From positions 1,612,001 to 1,676,000 of the forward strand of contig NZ_CP123229.1 in the NCBI RefSeq assembly GCF_029855125.1: 64,000 nt of DNA. The letters run 5' to 3'. The notes below the pieces were generated by a model. It saw only the letters and a list, made by a program, of their open reading frames with translations, made no database searches and was not told the origin of the DNA. Source of the DNA: Methylocapsa sp. D3K7. Its GTDB lineage: Bacteria; Pseudomonadota; Alphaproteobacteria; Rhizobiales; Beijerinckiaceae. A program made the position numbers and the translations under genes. The stretch's first letter is position 1; each line of letters opens with the position of its first letter. Shown here piece after piece: positions 29,498 through 38,383 of this stretch.

Positions 29498-29980
29498 ATG
29501 CCCATCAGTCTCTTGGAACGCCGCCGCATCGAAGCCCAATTCGCCAAGGCAATCTTCGATGTTCTTATTGAGGAGACCGGCCGCGCGCGGGCGGTTGAAA
29601 TCCTTTCGAAAGCAGTGATCCGTCTCGCCATCGAATCGGGCGCGGCTTTCGCCGCCCAAGCCTGTCAGCCGGGGGACGCGGAGCCCCCGGACCTCTTGGT
29701 CTATGCGGACGTTTTGGCCGTGTGGCTGGAGGATAATGCCCTGACGATCGATCTGATAGCGCAAGCGAAGAATCGCTTGGAATTCAACGTGAAGCGGTGC
29801 CGCTACGCGGAAATGTACCGCGAACTCGGAATCGCAGACCTCGGCCGTGTTCTCTCTTGCAACCGGGATGGCGCTTTTTGCACGGGGTTTAATCCCGCCA
29901 TCCAGCTCACCCGCACGCAAATAATCATGGAAGGCGCCGAGTTCTGCGATTTTCGCTACACTTTGACAGAGCATGGATGA
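29498..29980 (+). CDS. L-2-amino-thiazoline-4-carboxylate hydrolase-like protein
   Basis: A protein of 160 residues beginning MPISLLERRRIEAQF. The sequence 'CRYAEMYRELGIADLGRVLS' followed by 'FNPAIQLTRTQIIMEGAEFC' and 'DFRY' matches my recollection of the ATC hydrolase family (PF14196), in which a late Cys-Asp-Phe motif is conserved. These cytosolic enzymes open a thiazoline ring to release cysteine derivatives. The true substrate is unknown. The ATG has AGGGTGA seven bases upstream and lies 28 bases after the channel gene. Confidence 0.65.
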   Translation: MPISLLERRRIEAQFAKAIFDVLIEETGRARAVEILSKAVIRLAIESGAAFAAQACQPGDAEPPDLLVYADVLAVWLEDNALTIDLIAQAKNRLEFNVKRCRYAEMYRELGIADLGRVLSCNRDGAFCTGFNPAIQLTRTQIIMEGAEFCDFRYTLTEHG

Positions 29981-30384
29981 CAGAGCACGGCTGAATGGCC
30001 TTCGTGCCTAGCCAGAGCTATGCGTTTATTTTAATTGCTTCAGTTAGTAGATAGATTATAATGAATTCTGTTGATTTCAGGGGCCTCTCGGTCCCGATAG
30101 GTTGAGCGGCGGATGCGCCACGGCCAGGGAAGTGATGGCGCTTATCAACTCGAACGCTGTCCGCGGCCAAACCAAGGGCGGACATGGCACCACCGTCCGG
30201 TCCAGCTCCAGCCATGGCTCTTCCGGCGCCGGTCGGCGTATCTTTTGCTTGTCACCCAGAAACCCTGTACTTTCGTCGCCAAGCGTCCGGGCACAGGGCG
30301 CGAGAGGCGAGGAGGGCAATCAGACATGATCGTGGATCGTGTCTGAAAGCCGACACGCCTCGCAAACATTCAGGAGGATATTCA
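29981..30384. other. Intergenic region upstream of the peroxiredoxin gene
   Basis: A 404-base stretch with no convincing full-size gene. The left part (30020-30080) is AT-rich and could hold a promoter. The right part holds a strong dyad at 30321-30345 with a six-codon open frame (MIVDRV) preceded by GGAGGG. Longer frames here overlap each other and show no family resemblance. Confidence 0.5.
30321..30345. promoter_or_regulatory. 11-bp dyad in the peroxiredoxin leader
   Basis: Arms CAGACATGATC and GATCGTGTCTG pair over 11 positions (one G-T) around a GTG loop. It ends about 40 bases before the peroxiredoxin ATG. The ATG inside the left arm has a GGAGGG just upstream and begins a six-codon frame ending in TGA at the right arm. 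It could be an operator or an RNA hairpin that couples a mini-ORF to expression. Confidence 0.45.
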
Positions 30385-31047
30385 ATGGCACTGCAACTTG
30401 GCGACACCGCGCCGGATTTCGAAACCGATACAACCGAGGGCCATATCCGGTTTCACGAATGGCTCGGGGACTCTTGGGGGGTCCTTTTTTCTCATCCCAA
30501 GGATTTCACGCCGGTCTGCACGACGGAACTTGGCTATATGGCGAAATTGAAGCCCGAGTTCGATCGCCGCAACACCAAGATCATCGGGCTGAGCGTCGAT
30601 CCGGTCGAAAACCACAAGAAGTGGTCGGTTGATATCGCCGAAACGCAAGGCACCGCGCCAAACTATCCCATGATCGGCGATACCGATTTGAGCATCTCAA
30701 AGCTGTGGGGGATGCTCCCCGCCAGCGCCTCCGGTGATCCTTCCACGAGGACTCCCGCTGACAACCAGACGGTGCGCAACGTCTTCGTCATTGGGCCGGA
30801 CAAAAAAATCAAACTCATCATCGTCTATCCGATGACGACGGGCCGCAATTTCGACGAGGTCCTGCGGGTGATCGACTCGCTGCAATTGACCGCCAAACAC
30901 AAGGTCGCGACGCCGGTCAACTGGAAGCAGGGCGATGACGTCATCATTGCCGGTTCGGTGACCGACGATGACGCCAAGAAAATTTACCCGCAAGGATGGA
31001 AAGCGCCGCGCCCCTATTTGCGGATCGTGCCGCAGCCGCGCGGCTGA
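30385..31047 (+). CDS. 1-Cys peroxiredoxin (Prx6 type)
   Basis: A thiol peroxidase that reduces H2O2 and organic peroxides. The peroxidatic cysteine is C45 in 'HPKDFTPVCTTELGYMAKL'. The 220-residue length and the C-terminal 'VKW/VNWKQGDDVIIAGSVTDD' domain are those of the Prx6 group, which lacks the AhpC-type resolving Cys. The start is set by an AGGAGGA ribosome-binding site seven bases before the ATG. cysK lies downstream, which may tie it to thiol metabolism, but spacing (195 bases) suggests separate transcription. Confidence 0.93.
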   Translation: MALQLGDTAPDFETDTTEGHIRFHEWLGDSWGVLFSHPKDFTPVCTTELGYMAKLKPEFDRRNTKIIGLSVDPVENHKKWSVDIAETQGTAPNYPMIGDTDLSISKLWGMLPASASGDPSTRTPADNQTVRNVFVIGPDKKIKLIIVYPMTTGRNFDEVLRVIDSLQLTAKHKVATPVNWKQGDDVIIAGSVTDDDAKKIYPQGWKAPRPYLRIVPQPRG

Positions 31048-31242
31048 TCTTGCTCCTTGCTCTTCCCACGCGCAGGAGGCCGCGCGGAGATATGCGGGAG
31101 CTCCTTGACTTTGATGATCCACATGCTGAATTATCTTTGGAGCCAAGGCTTTGGGTTCCCGTCCGCGCGGCTGCGGGTGTCACCTAGGAACGCCGGGTGA
31201 TCTCGCGTCAATCGTCTTGTGAAGTATCCATAAGGAACAATC

Positions 31243-32238
31243 ATGGCCCAAACAGCCGCAAAGCAGCTCGAAAACCTGGACGCGGCGCATGTGCCGGGAC
31301 GCGGCCGCATTTACGATTCGATTACGGAGACGATTGGCGATACGCCTCTTGTTCGCCTCAAAAAGATCGCTAGGGAAAAGGGCGTCAAGGCCAACCTTCT
31401 CGCCAAGCTCGAATTCTTCAATCCGATCGCCAGTGTCAAGGATCGCATCGGCGTCCATATGATTTCGGTCATGGAAGCCACGGGGAAAATCGCGCCGGGC
31501 AAAAACACTCTCATCGAACCGACGTCTGGCAATACCGGGATTGCTCTGGCTTTCGTCGCGGCGGCGCGCGGCTATAAACTTATTCTGGTGATGCCGGAAT
31601 CAATGTCGATCGAACGCCGCAAGATGCTTGCTCTGCTTGGCGCCGAACTCATCCTCACGCCGGCTCCGCAAGGGATGAAAGGCGCCATCGCCAAGGCCCA
31701 GGAACTCGCCGAGTCGACACCAGGCGCTGTCATTCCACGACAGTTTGAAAATCCGGCGAATGTGGAAATCCATCGGCTCACCACGGCTGAAGAAATCTGG
31801 AACGACACGAAGGGTGAAATCGATGTTTTCGTCTCCGCCGTAGGCACGGGGGGGACCATCACAGGAGTCGCGCAGGTCCTGAAGCCCCGGCGGCCTTCCC
31901 TCAAGGTTATCGCAGTCGAACCGGAAGATTCGCCGGTTCTCTCGGGCGGCCAGGCTGGTCCGCACAAAATCCAAGGCATCGGCGCCGGTTTCGTACCCGC
32001 GATCCTCGACCGGTCCTTGATCGATGAGGTCTTGACGGTTGGCAATCAGACAGCTTTCGACACAGCGCGGCTCGTTGCCCGCCTGGAAGGCATCCCGGTT
32101 GGAATCTCCTCGGGCGCCGCTGTCGCCGCCGCCGTGGAAGTCGGCCTGCGTCCGGAGTTCGAGGGCAAGAACGTCGTGCTTATCATTCCGTCTTTTGCCG
32201 AACGCTATTTGTCGACCGCGCTCTTCGAGGGTCTCTGA
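31243..32238 (+). CDS. cysK: Cysteine synthase A (O-acetylserine sulfhydrylase)
   Basis: A PLP enzyme making cysteine from O-acetylserine and sulfide. The PLP lysine is K66 in '[13 protein letters not shown]', '[20 protein letters not shown]' is the substrate loop, and '[12 protein letters not shown]' binds the phosphate. The 331-residue length is normal with a slightly long N-terminus. The ATG follows an AAGGAAC ribosome-binding site. Confidence 0.95.
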   Translation: MAQTAAKQLENLDAAHVPGRGRIYDSITETIGDTPLVRLKKIAREKGVKANLLAKLEFFNPIASVKDRIGVHMISVMEATGKIAPGKNTLIEPTSGNTGIALAFVAAARGYKLILVMPESMSIERRKMLALLGAELILTPAPQGMKGAIAKAQELAESTPGAVIPRQFENPANVEIHRLTTAEEIWNDTKGEIDVFVSAVGTGGTITGVAQVLKPRRPSLKVIAVEPEDSPVLSGGQAGPHKIQGIGAGFVPAILDRSLIDEVLTVGNQTAFDTARLVARLEGIPVGISSGAAVAAAVEVGLRPEFEGKNVVLIIPSFAERYLSTALFEGL

Positions 32239-32873
32239 AACGATGTTCAGGCACGTTTTTGAGCGAAGATAAGATGTTGGGAACCATTTGGAAGAAGGCG
32301 GGTTGAGTTTAGACGATTGGGGAGCGACAGTCTGGCATAAATATTGCTTGAATTAGCTGCTGGAATGATGGAGATGTTCCATGGTTGAGTTCATTTTGTT
32401 CGGGTCAGCGATGATTTCCATGGCTATGACCGCCGCTTTCCTCAATCAGCGCGGGCTTGCGCGCCTGCCAAACCGGGGACGGCGCCGCAACTCGCAAAGA
32501 TAAGCCCTGACCAGCAGGGTATATTAAGCGGCGATTGCGCAAGAATTCTTATTCGGCGTGGCGGAGGGTAAAGCGCCCTTCCGTAAATTTCCCCGACTCC
32601 ACAGAGGATGGCCAGGAATGCCTCCCTTGTAGGGTTTCATCATCAAACTCCGTTTTAAAACCACCTTAACTCTTGGCACAGAAGCCGGCTGACAGTTTAA
32701 AACAACGCTTGCGTTGCGTTTGATGAGTCTGTTAACAGCTCCGCTGGAGCATGAGCCGGATCTCAGGCATCTTCGCCCGGACGCGTGAAAACACAGTTTT
32801 CATGCCCGGAATTGACAGTTCATAGCGCGACGCCCTTTCCCTGCGCTCCTTCACTACTTTTCCGGGGATTTTT
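32239..32873. other. Long intergenic region with one possible small gene
   Basis: A 635-base stretch between cysK and the kinase gene. Apart from the possible 40-codon gene at 32381-32503, I see no coding frame with family resemblance. A short GC hairpin (GCTCC-GCT-GGAGC) lies near 32740-32752. The right end should contain the kinase promoter. Confidence 0.45.
32381..32503 (+). CDS. Possible 40-residue membrane peptide
   Basis: A short frame MVEFILFGSAMISMAMTAAF then a basic tail ending RRRNSQR. It has a GGAG eight bases before the ATG, one hydrophobic helix and a positively charged C-terminus. This layout is common for small membrane peptides, but no homology can be claimed. It may be a chance frame. 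Confidence 0.3.
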   Translation: MVEFILFGSAMISMAMTAAFLNQRGLARLPNRGRRRNSQR

Positions 32874-33875
32874 ATGCCAGCCAGCCGATTCGATGTGCTC
32901 GGTCTTGGGAACGCGATCGTTGACGTTATCAGCACGGCCGATGATGATTTCCTCGCCGCCGAGGGCCTCAATAAGGGCGGCATGACGTTGATCGACGAGG
33001 CGCGTGCAGAGGTTCTCTATAAGGCCATGGGTCCGGCAACCATCGTGTCGGGAGGCTCCGCCGCCAATACGGTCATTGGCGCGGCAAGCCTTGGCTGCAC
33101 CGCCGCTTTCATCGGCAAGCTGAAGGCTGACGACGCGGGCGCCTCCTATATCCACGATATTCGTGCGGCCAAGGTCGATTTTTCAACGCCCTGCGCAAAA
33201 GATGGTCCGGCCAGCGGGCGCTGTCTCGTGCTCGTGACGCCAGACGGCCAGCGCACGATGAACACCTTCTTGGGCGCCTGCCAGAACCTGTCAGAGGCGG
33301 ATGTCGATGAAGACCTCGTCAAGCAGTCGGCCATCGTCTATCTCGAAGGCTATATGTGGGATCCTCCCGCCGCGAAAGCCGCTTTGGCGAAGGCCGCTAA
33401 AATCGCCCAGGCAGCTGGCCGCCAGGTTGCTTTAACCTTGTCCGATTCTTTTTGCGTCGACCGCTACCGGGATGAATTCCTCGGGCTTATCCGCTCTGGG
33501 ATGGTGCAAATCGTCTTCGCCAACGAAAGCGAGCTGCATTCGTTGTATCAAACAGCAGATTTCGACACCGCTGTCGCACAACTGCGTTCTGAAAACATCC
33601 TCGGCGCCGTAACCCGCTCCGAGCAAGGTTCCGTCATGGTGACCAAGGACGGAGTTCTGGCCGTCCCCGCCTTCCCGGTTGAGACCGTGGTCGATACCAC
33701 GGGCGCCGGGGATCTCTTTGCGGCCGGATTTCTTGCCGGACTGACCAAGAGCAAAGACCTCGAAACCTGCGCCCGGATCGGCGCCCTCGCAGCCGCCGAA
33801 ATCATCCAGCACATCGGCGCGCGGCCGCTCGCCAACCTCCGCCAGCTCGCCGCGCAAAACGGTCTCGCACTCTAG
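32874..33875 (+). CDS. PfkB-family sugar/adenosine kinase
   Basis: A 333-residue ribokinase-fold kinase. 'GLGNAIVDVI' opens the fold, 'GGSAANTVIGAASLGCTAAF' is the substrate-binding signature, and 'DTTGAGDLFAAGFLAGLTKS' carries the catalytic Asp and anion hole of PfkB signature 2. In rhizobia closely similar proteins are annotated adenosine kinase, which recycles adenosine to AMP. Another nucleoside or sugar substrate is possible. Confidence 0.85.
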   Translation: MPASRFDVLGLGNAIVDVISTADDDFLAAEGLNKGGMTLIDEARAEVLYKAMGPATIVSGGSAANTVIGAASLGCTAAFIGKLKADDAGASYIHDIRAAKVDFSTPCAKDGPASGRCLVLVTPDGQRTMNTFLGACQNLSEADVDEDLVKQSAIVYLEGYMWDPPAAKAALAKAAKIAQAAGRQVALTLSDSFCVDRYRDEFLGLIRSGMVQIVFANESELHSLYQTADFDTAVAQLRSENILGAVTRSEQGSVMVTKDGVLAVPAFPVETVVDTTGAGDLFAAGFLAGLTKSKDLETCARIGALAAAEIIQHIGARPLANLRQLAAQNGLAL

Positions 33876-33993
33876 CTTTGACCATGGCGATACCGCCCGC
33901 CGTCAAGACCTGAAATCTCGTGGAACCTTCGCAGCGCATGCGCGTCTAACGGTAAACCCCAGTAGCAAGCATCAACATCGCGAGGAGGCACTG

Positions 33994-35529
33994 ATGAGTT
34001 CGGAACCCGCCCAACCGGCCGGCCCGGATTTGCGGCAAGGCATCCCCTTCAGCGATCTCCCAGACGGCGGCATGCTCGCTGGCCACGTGGGTGGCGAGCC
34101 CGCGCTCCTCGCCCGCCGTGGCGAGGAGATTTTTGCGATCGGGGCTACATGCACTCACTACAGCGGGTCGCTCACCGAGGGTCTAATGGTTGGCGAAACG
34201 GTTCGCTGCCCGTGGCATCACGCCTGTTTCTCCCTGCGCACCGGCTTGGCGGTCCGGGCTCCAGCTCTCAGTCCCGTATCCTGCTGGCGCGTCGAACATA
34301 TCCGGGGAACCGTGTATGTTCGAGATAAACTTGAAATTGTGCCACGGCCCCCGTTGACCTCGCCGAAGTTGCCGGGAACGGTCGTCATCGTCGGCGGCGG
34401 CGCGGCCGGCAATGCCGCCGCCGAAACGCTCAGGAACGAGGGCTATTCTGGCGCCATCACGATGGTGAGCGCCGACGAGAATGGCCCCTATGACCGCCCA
34501 AATCTCTCAAAGGGCTTTCTCGCGGGCTCGGCCGAGGCGGATTGGATACCCTTGCGCCCCCTTGAGTTCTACAAGGAAAAGAAAATTGATCTGCGTCTCA
34601 CCACGCGGGTGGCCTCGATCGATCAGGCTGGCCGCAAGTTGCGGCTTACCGGCGGGAGCGAATTGACGTTTGACGCCCTCCTCCTCGCCACCGGAGCCGA
34701 ACCCATCCGGCTCAATATCCCCGGCAGCGATCTTCCACATGTCCATTATTTGCGGACTCTGGCCGACAGCGGGTCTCTTATCGCCAAGGTCCTCAAGGCG
34801 CGGCGGGCCGTGGTGATCGGCGCGAGCTTCATCGGTCTTGAGGTCGCGGCCTCGCTTCGCGCGCGCGGTCTCGAAGTCGATGTCGTGGCGCCCGAAGCAG
34901 TCCCCATGGAGCGAATTCTGGGACCGGACATCGGAAATTTCGTTCGCCGTATTCATACCGATCATGGTGTACGCTTTCACCTTGGCACAACCGCGGTTTC
35001 GATCACGGAGCGAAGCGTCGTCTTGAAAAATGGAGAAACCATCGAGGCCGATCTCGTCGTCGCCGGCATCGGGGTGCGGCCCTTGACGTCCTTGGCTGAA
35101 GAGGCCGGGCTCACGATCGACCGTGGCGTCGTGGTGGACGCCTATCTTGAGACGCAAGCACCCGGCATTTTCGCAGCGGGAGATATCGCGCGCTGGCCTG
35201 ACCCGCTCACCGGCGAAACCATTCGCGTCGAGCATTTCGTGGTTGCCGAGCGGCAGGGCCAAACCGCCGCCCGCAATATTCTTGGCGCGAAGGAGCGATT
35301 CGACGCCGTGCCCTTCTTCTGGACTGAACAATATGATCTTCAGATCGGCTATGTGGGGCATGCCGAACGCTGGGACAAAATGGAAATCCTCGGCAGTCTC
35401 GCCGCGCGCGACTGCACGATAAACTTTTATCTCGGGGGGAGGAAATTGGCTGTGGCCACGCTTGGACGCGATCTCGAATCTCTCGAAGCCGAAGCCGCCT
35501 TCGAGCGAGTCATTGCCGCGGCAAGGTAG
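33994..35529 (+). CDS. Rieske-domain FAD/NAD(P) oxidoreductase (AIF-like ferredoxin reductase)
   Basis: A 511-residue fusion. Residues about 15-110 form a Rieske [2Fe-2S] domain with 'CTHYSG' and 'CPWHHACFSL' as the Cys/His ligands. The rest is a pyridine-nucleotide-disulfide oxidoreductase: FAD site 'VVIVGGGAAGNAAAETLRNE', NAD(P)H site 'AVVIGASFIGLEVAASLRAR' and the distal FAD motif 'APGIFAAGDIARWPDPLTGE'. The architecture resembles human AIFM3-like proteins. Bacterial relatives pass electrons from NADH to Rieske oxygenases or unknown acceptors. No oxygenase is nearby, so its partner is unknown. Confidence 0.88.
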   Translation: MSSEPAQPAGPDLRQGIPFSDLPDGGMLAGHVGGEPALLARRGEEIFAIGATCTHYSGSLTEGLMVGETVRCPWHHACFSLRTGLAVRAPALSPVSCWRVEHIRGTVYVRDKLEIVPRPPLTSPKLPGTVVIVGGGAAGNAAAETLRNEGYSGAITMVSADENGPYDRPNLSKGFLAGSAEADWIPLRPLEFYKEKKIDLRLTTRVASIDQAGRKLRLTGGSELTFDALLLATGAEPIRLNIPGSDLPHVHYLRTLADSGSLIAKVLKARRAVVIGASFIGLEVAASLRARGLEVDVVAPEAVPMERILGPDIGNFVRRIHTDHGVRFHLGTTAVSITERSVVLKNGETIEADLVVAGIGVRPLTSLAEEAGLTIDRGVVVDAYLETQAPGIFAAGDIARWPDPLTGETIRVEHFVVAERQGQTAARNILGAKERFDAVPFFWTEQYDLQIGYVGHAERWDKMEILGSLAARDCTINFYLGGRKLAVATLGRDLESLEAEAAFERVIAAAR

Positions 35530-35549
35530 GCAATACTTCGCGGCCGCCC

Positions 35550-36272
35550 TTATTCAGGCAGCGCGGCACGATCGGCAAAGACGTGGATTGTGCCGTTGGT
35601 GGACAATCTCGACGCGGGAAGCGCGAGATCGTTGGCTAGCACCCGCGCGAGGATATCGCGCTTTTTCTCGCCCGACACCACAAAGAGAATCAAGCTGCTT
35701 GATTCCAGCGCCGGATAGGTCAGAGAAATGCGCGGCTCCGGCTTTGCCCCAATGATGGATGTTACCCAGGTGCGGCGCTCGCTAAGTGCATTCGTGCCTG
35801 GGAACAGCGACGCGATGTGGCCATCCTCGCCAAGGCCCAGCAAAGTCACATCGAACAGCGGACGCGCTGGGTCGAGTGTCCTGCTTTTGTAAAAACTTTG
35901 CAGCACTGCCTCGTACAATAAGGCCGCTTTTTCCGGCGTCCCCGCGCTCGTTAAAATCGGGTGAACCTGCGCTGGCGGAATGGCCACATGGTCAAGGAGG
36001 GCGTCCCGTGCCATTTTGAAATTGCTGTCCGGATGATCAGGGGGCACAAAACGCTCGTCACCCCAGAACACATGAACTTTCCGCCAATCGGGCGAAACGC
36101 CCAAACCTCCAGCTCCAAGAAGCTCATAGACCCGCTTTGGGGTCGAGCCCCCGGAAAGACTCAGACTGAAACGATCCGTGGCAGAGGAAATCCGCGACGC
36201 GACAAAACGCGCGACCTGCAAAGCCAAAGACTCCGCATCTTCAGCGACCTCTAAAACCGGCGCCGGCGTCAT
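35550..36272 (-). CDS. pgl: 6-phosphogluconolactonase
   Basis: Pgl hydrolyses 6-phosphogluconolactone in the oxidative pentose phosphate and Entner-Doudoroff routes. 'SLSGGSTPKRVYELLG' binds the phosphate and 'VFWGDERFVPPDHPDSNFKM' is the active-site signature; 'LGLGEDGHIASLFPG' follows. 240 residues, the normal devB/pgl size. It lies 92 bases downstream of gnd on the same strand. Confidence 0.95.
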   Translation of the reverse strand: MTPAPVLEVAEDAESLALQVARFVASRISSATDRFSLSLSGGSTPKRVYELLGAGGLGVSPDWRKVHVFWGDERFVPPDHPDSNFKMARDALLDHVAIPPAQVHPILTSAGTPEKAALLYEAVLQSFYKSRTLDPARPLFDVTLLGLGEDGHIASLFPGTNALSERRTWVTSIIGAKPEPRISLTYPALESSSLILFVVSGEKKRDILARVLANDLALPASRLSTNGTIHVFADRAALPE

Positions 36273-36364
36273 GCGCTACAGTGTCCCACAGCCCGCGAGA
36301 GAGATGCCAGCGGGAAGAAGCTTCGTTTGTGCATGCTTTTCCTTAGCCCGCAAACCGCTTAATG

Positions 36365-37363
36365 TCACCGGTCCAGGGCCGGATTTTTCGAAGCGCTCTC
36401 GACGTGGCCTCCAAACTTTGCACGCATCGCCGACAAAAGCTTGTCGCCATAACTGTGCTCCTCCCGCGAACGAAACCGCTCGAAAAGGGATGCGGCAAGG
36501 ACGTTCGCCGGGACACCTTCTTCAACGGCCGCATCGATCGTCCAGCGGCCTTCGCCCGAATCCTGGACCGCGCCGATAAACTTCGAAAGACTGGGATCCT
36601 CGGCGAGCGCCATCGCGCTGAGATCGAGAAGCCAGGATGAAATGACACTGCCACGCCGCCACACTTCCGCGATATCGGCAAGATCGAGCCCGAACCGTTC
36701 GCCTTCTGCAAGGCCGGGGCCGGCCTTGCCGCGCAAAATATCAAATCCCTCGGCATAGGCCTGCATCAGCCCATACTCGATCCCATTGTGGATCATCTTG
36801 ACAAAATGCCCTGCCCCCGCGGGACCTGCATGGATGTAGCCTTGTTCGGCGCGTGGGTCGCGTCCCTCCCGGCCAGGCGTTCGCGCAATGGCACCGAGGC
36901 CGGGGGCCAGCGCCTTGAAAATGGGATCAAGATACTCAACGGCCGCCTTCGCGCCGCCAATCATCATGCAATAGCCGCGTTCCAGTCCCCATATCCCGCC
37001 CGACGTGCCGATATCGATATAGGTGATGAGCTTGCCGCCCAGCACTTTCGCGCGCCGGATATCATCCTTGTAGAAGCTGTTGCCGCCATCGATCAAAATA
37101 TCGCCGGCGCTCAATATCCCGCTCAACGCATGGATCACATCTTCAGTGACAGCACCGGCGGGAAGCATCATCCAGACCGCGCGGGGGGGATCGAGTTTCT
37201 TGATAAGACTTGGCAAATCCGCCGCCGGAATCAGGCCCTCGGCGGCAAGTTGCGCCACCGGCTCCGGACTCCGGTTATAAATCACGCATTGATGTCCCGC
37301 ACGGTGCAATCGCCGCGCGATATTGCTCCCCATTCGCCCGAGGCCAACCACGCCCAACTGCAT
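36365..37363 (-). CDS. gnd: 6-phosphogluconate dehydrogenase (decarboxylating)
   Basis: Gnd converts 6-phosphogluconate to ribulose-5-phosphate and CO2. The start [14 protein letters not shown] sets the Rossmann motif at the N-terminus and has AGAGGTAG upstream; an upstream-extended frame exists but adds no homology. '[14 protein letters not shown]' and '[20 protein letters not shown]' are the substrate and catalytic Lys motifs. At 332 residues it belongs to the short (YqeC/GntZ-like, often NAD-preferring) form. It probably forms an operon with pgl; zwf, often found between them, is absent. Confidence 0.94.
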   Translation of the reverse strand: MQLGVVGLGRMGSNIARRLHRAGHQCVIYNRSPEPVAQLAAEGLIPAADLPSLIKKLDPPRAVWMMLPAGAVTEDVIHALSGILSAGDILIDGGNSFYKDDIRRAKVLGGKLITYIDIGTSGGIWGLERGYCMMIGGAKAAVEYLDPIFKALAPGLGAIARTPGREGRDPRAEQGYIHAGPAGAGHFVKMIHNGIEYGLMQAYAEGFDILRGKAGPGLAEGERFGLDLADIAEVWRRGSVISSWLLDLSAMALAEDPSLSKFIGAVQDSGEGRWTIDAAVEEGVPANVLAASLFERFRSREEHSYGDKLLSAMRAKFGGHVESASKNPALDR

Positions 37364-37595
37364 TGCGCTACCTCTATGTGGGCCGAACTCTTTGCGGAAC
37401 CCGCTTTCGCGGCAAGCCGTCCTGCTGTAAAGCCCCACATGCGGAACGCGCCAGCGGACCATAAGTTCGATTGCTTCCGCTCACGGCAATGGGCGCCCTT
37501 GGGCGCTTCTAGCAATTCTGCACCGTTGCGGTGTTTTCTTCGCAAGCCGCGCGCGCAATTCAACGCGACGAAGAGCGAGGAATGGCGCGTTTTCT

Positions 37596-38383
37596 TTCAG
37601 GAGCTATCCCTTGGCGGTTTCTTTTTCTTTCGCGGGATTTGAGAGGTCCTTTATTGCCATACTCCTTGCGGGACTCTTTTGCGTTGCGCTGAGCGCGGAA
37701 GCCCTCGCGAAGAAGGACCCTTGGCCGGTTTGCCGCGACGGCGCCACCGAGGCACGGATCGTCGCTTGTACGGAGATTCTCACGCGGGGGAGCAAGCAGA
37801 CCAAACGCAATCAGCTTGCGGCCTACATCAACCGGAGCAGCGCCTACCAAGCCGCCGGTGATCTCGACCGCGCTATCGCCGACCTCGACAAGGCGCTGCG
37901 GCTCAACCCAAAGTCACCTCTCGCGCTGACCAAGCGCGCGGGGATCCATCAGGAAAAAGGCGATCTTGATCGCGCCATCGCGGATTACAGTTCGGCGCTG
38001 CGGCTCGACAAGAATTTGGCTGCGGCATATCGCGGCCGCGCCAAGGCCTACCGGGCCAAGGGAGACCTCGACAAGGCTCTATCCGATTTCGGCGAGGCCC
38101 TGCGAATCGATCCGCAATCGGCCGCGCTTTATGCCGAGCGCGGCGCAGCCTACCAGGGCCAAAACAATCTCGACCTGGCGCTCGCCGATTTCAGCAAGGC
38201 GGCAGAGCTTGATCCCAAATTCGCGGACGCATTCCTCAACCGCGCCAACATCTATCGCGGCAGACAGGACCTCGAGCACGCCCGTCAAGACTATGAAACC
38301 GCGCTCAAACTCGACCCGCAGCTCGCCCCGGCGAAACAAGCGCTCGATGAACTCAACGCGACCATGGCCAAAAATACCGAGCC
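37596..38383. repeat. Direct repeat copy 1: ribosome-binding site, signal peptide and TPR module
   Basis: A segment of about 790 bases almost identical to 40250-41040. It starts at TTCAGGAGCTATCCC, just before the TTG start, and ends within the codons for 'MAKNTEP'. Similarity stops sharply on both sides. Confidence 0.93.
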
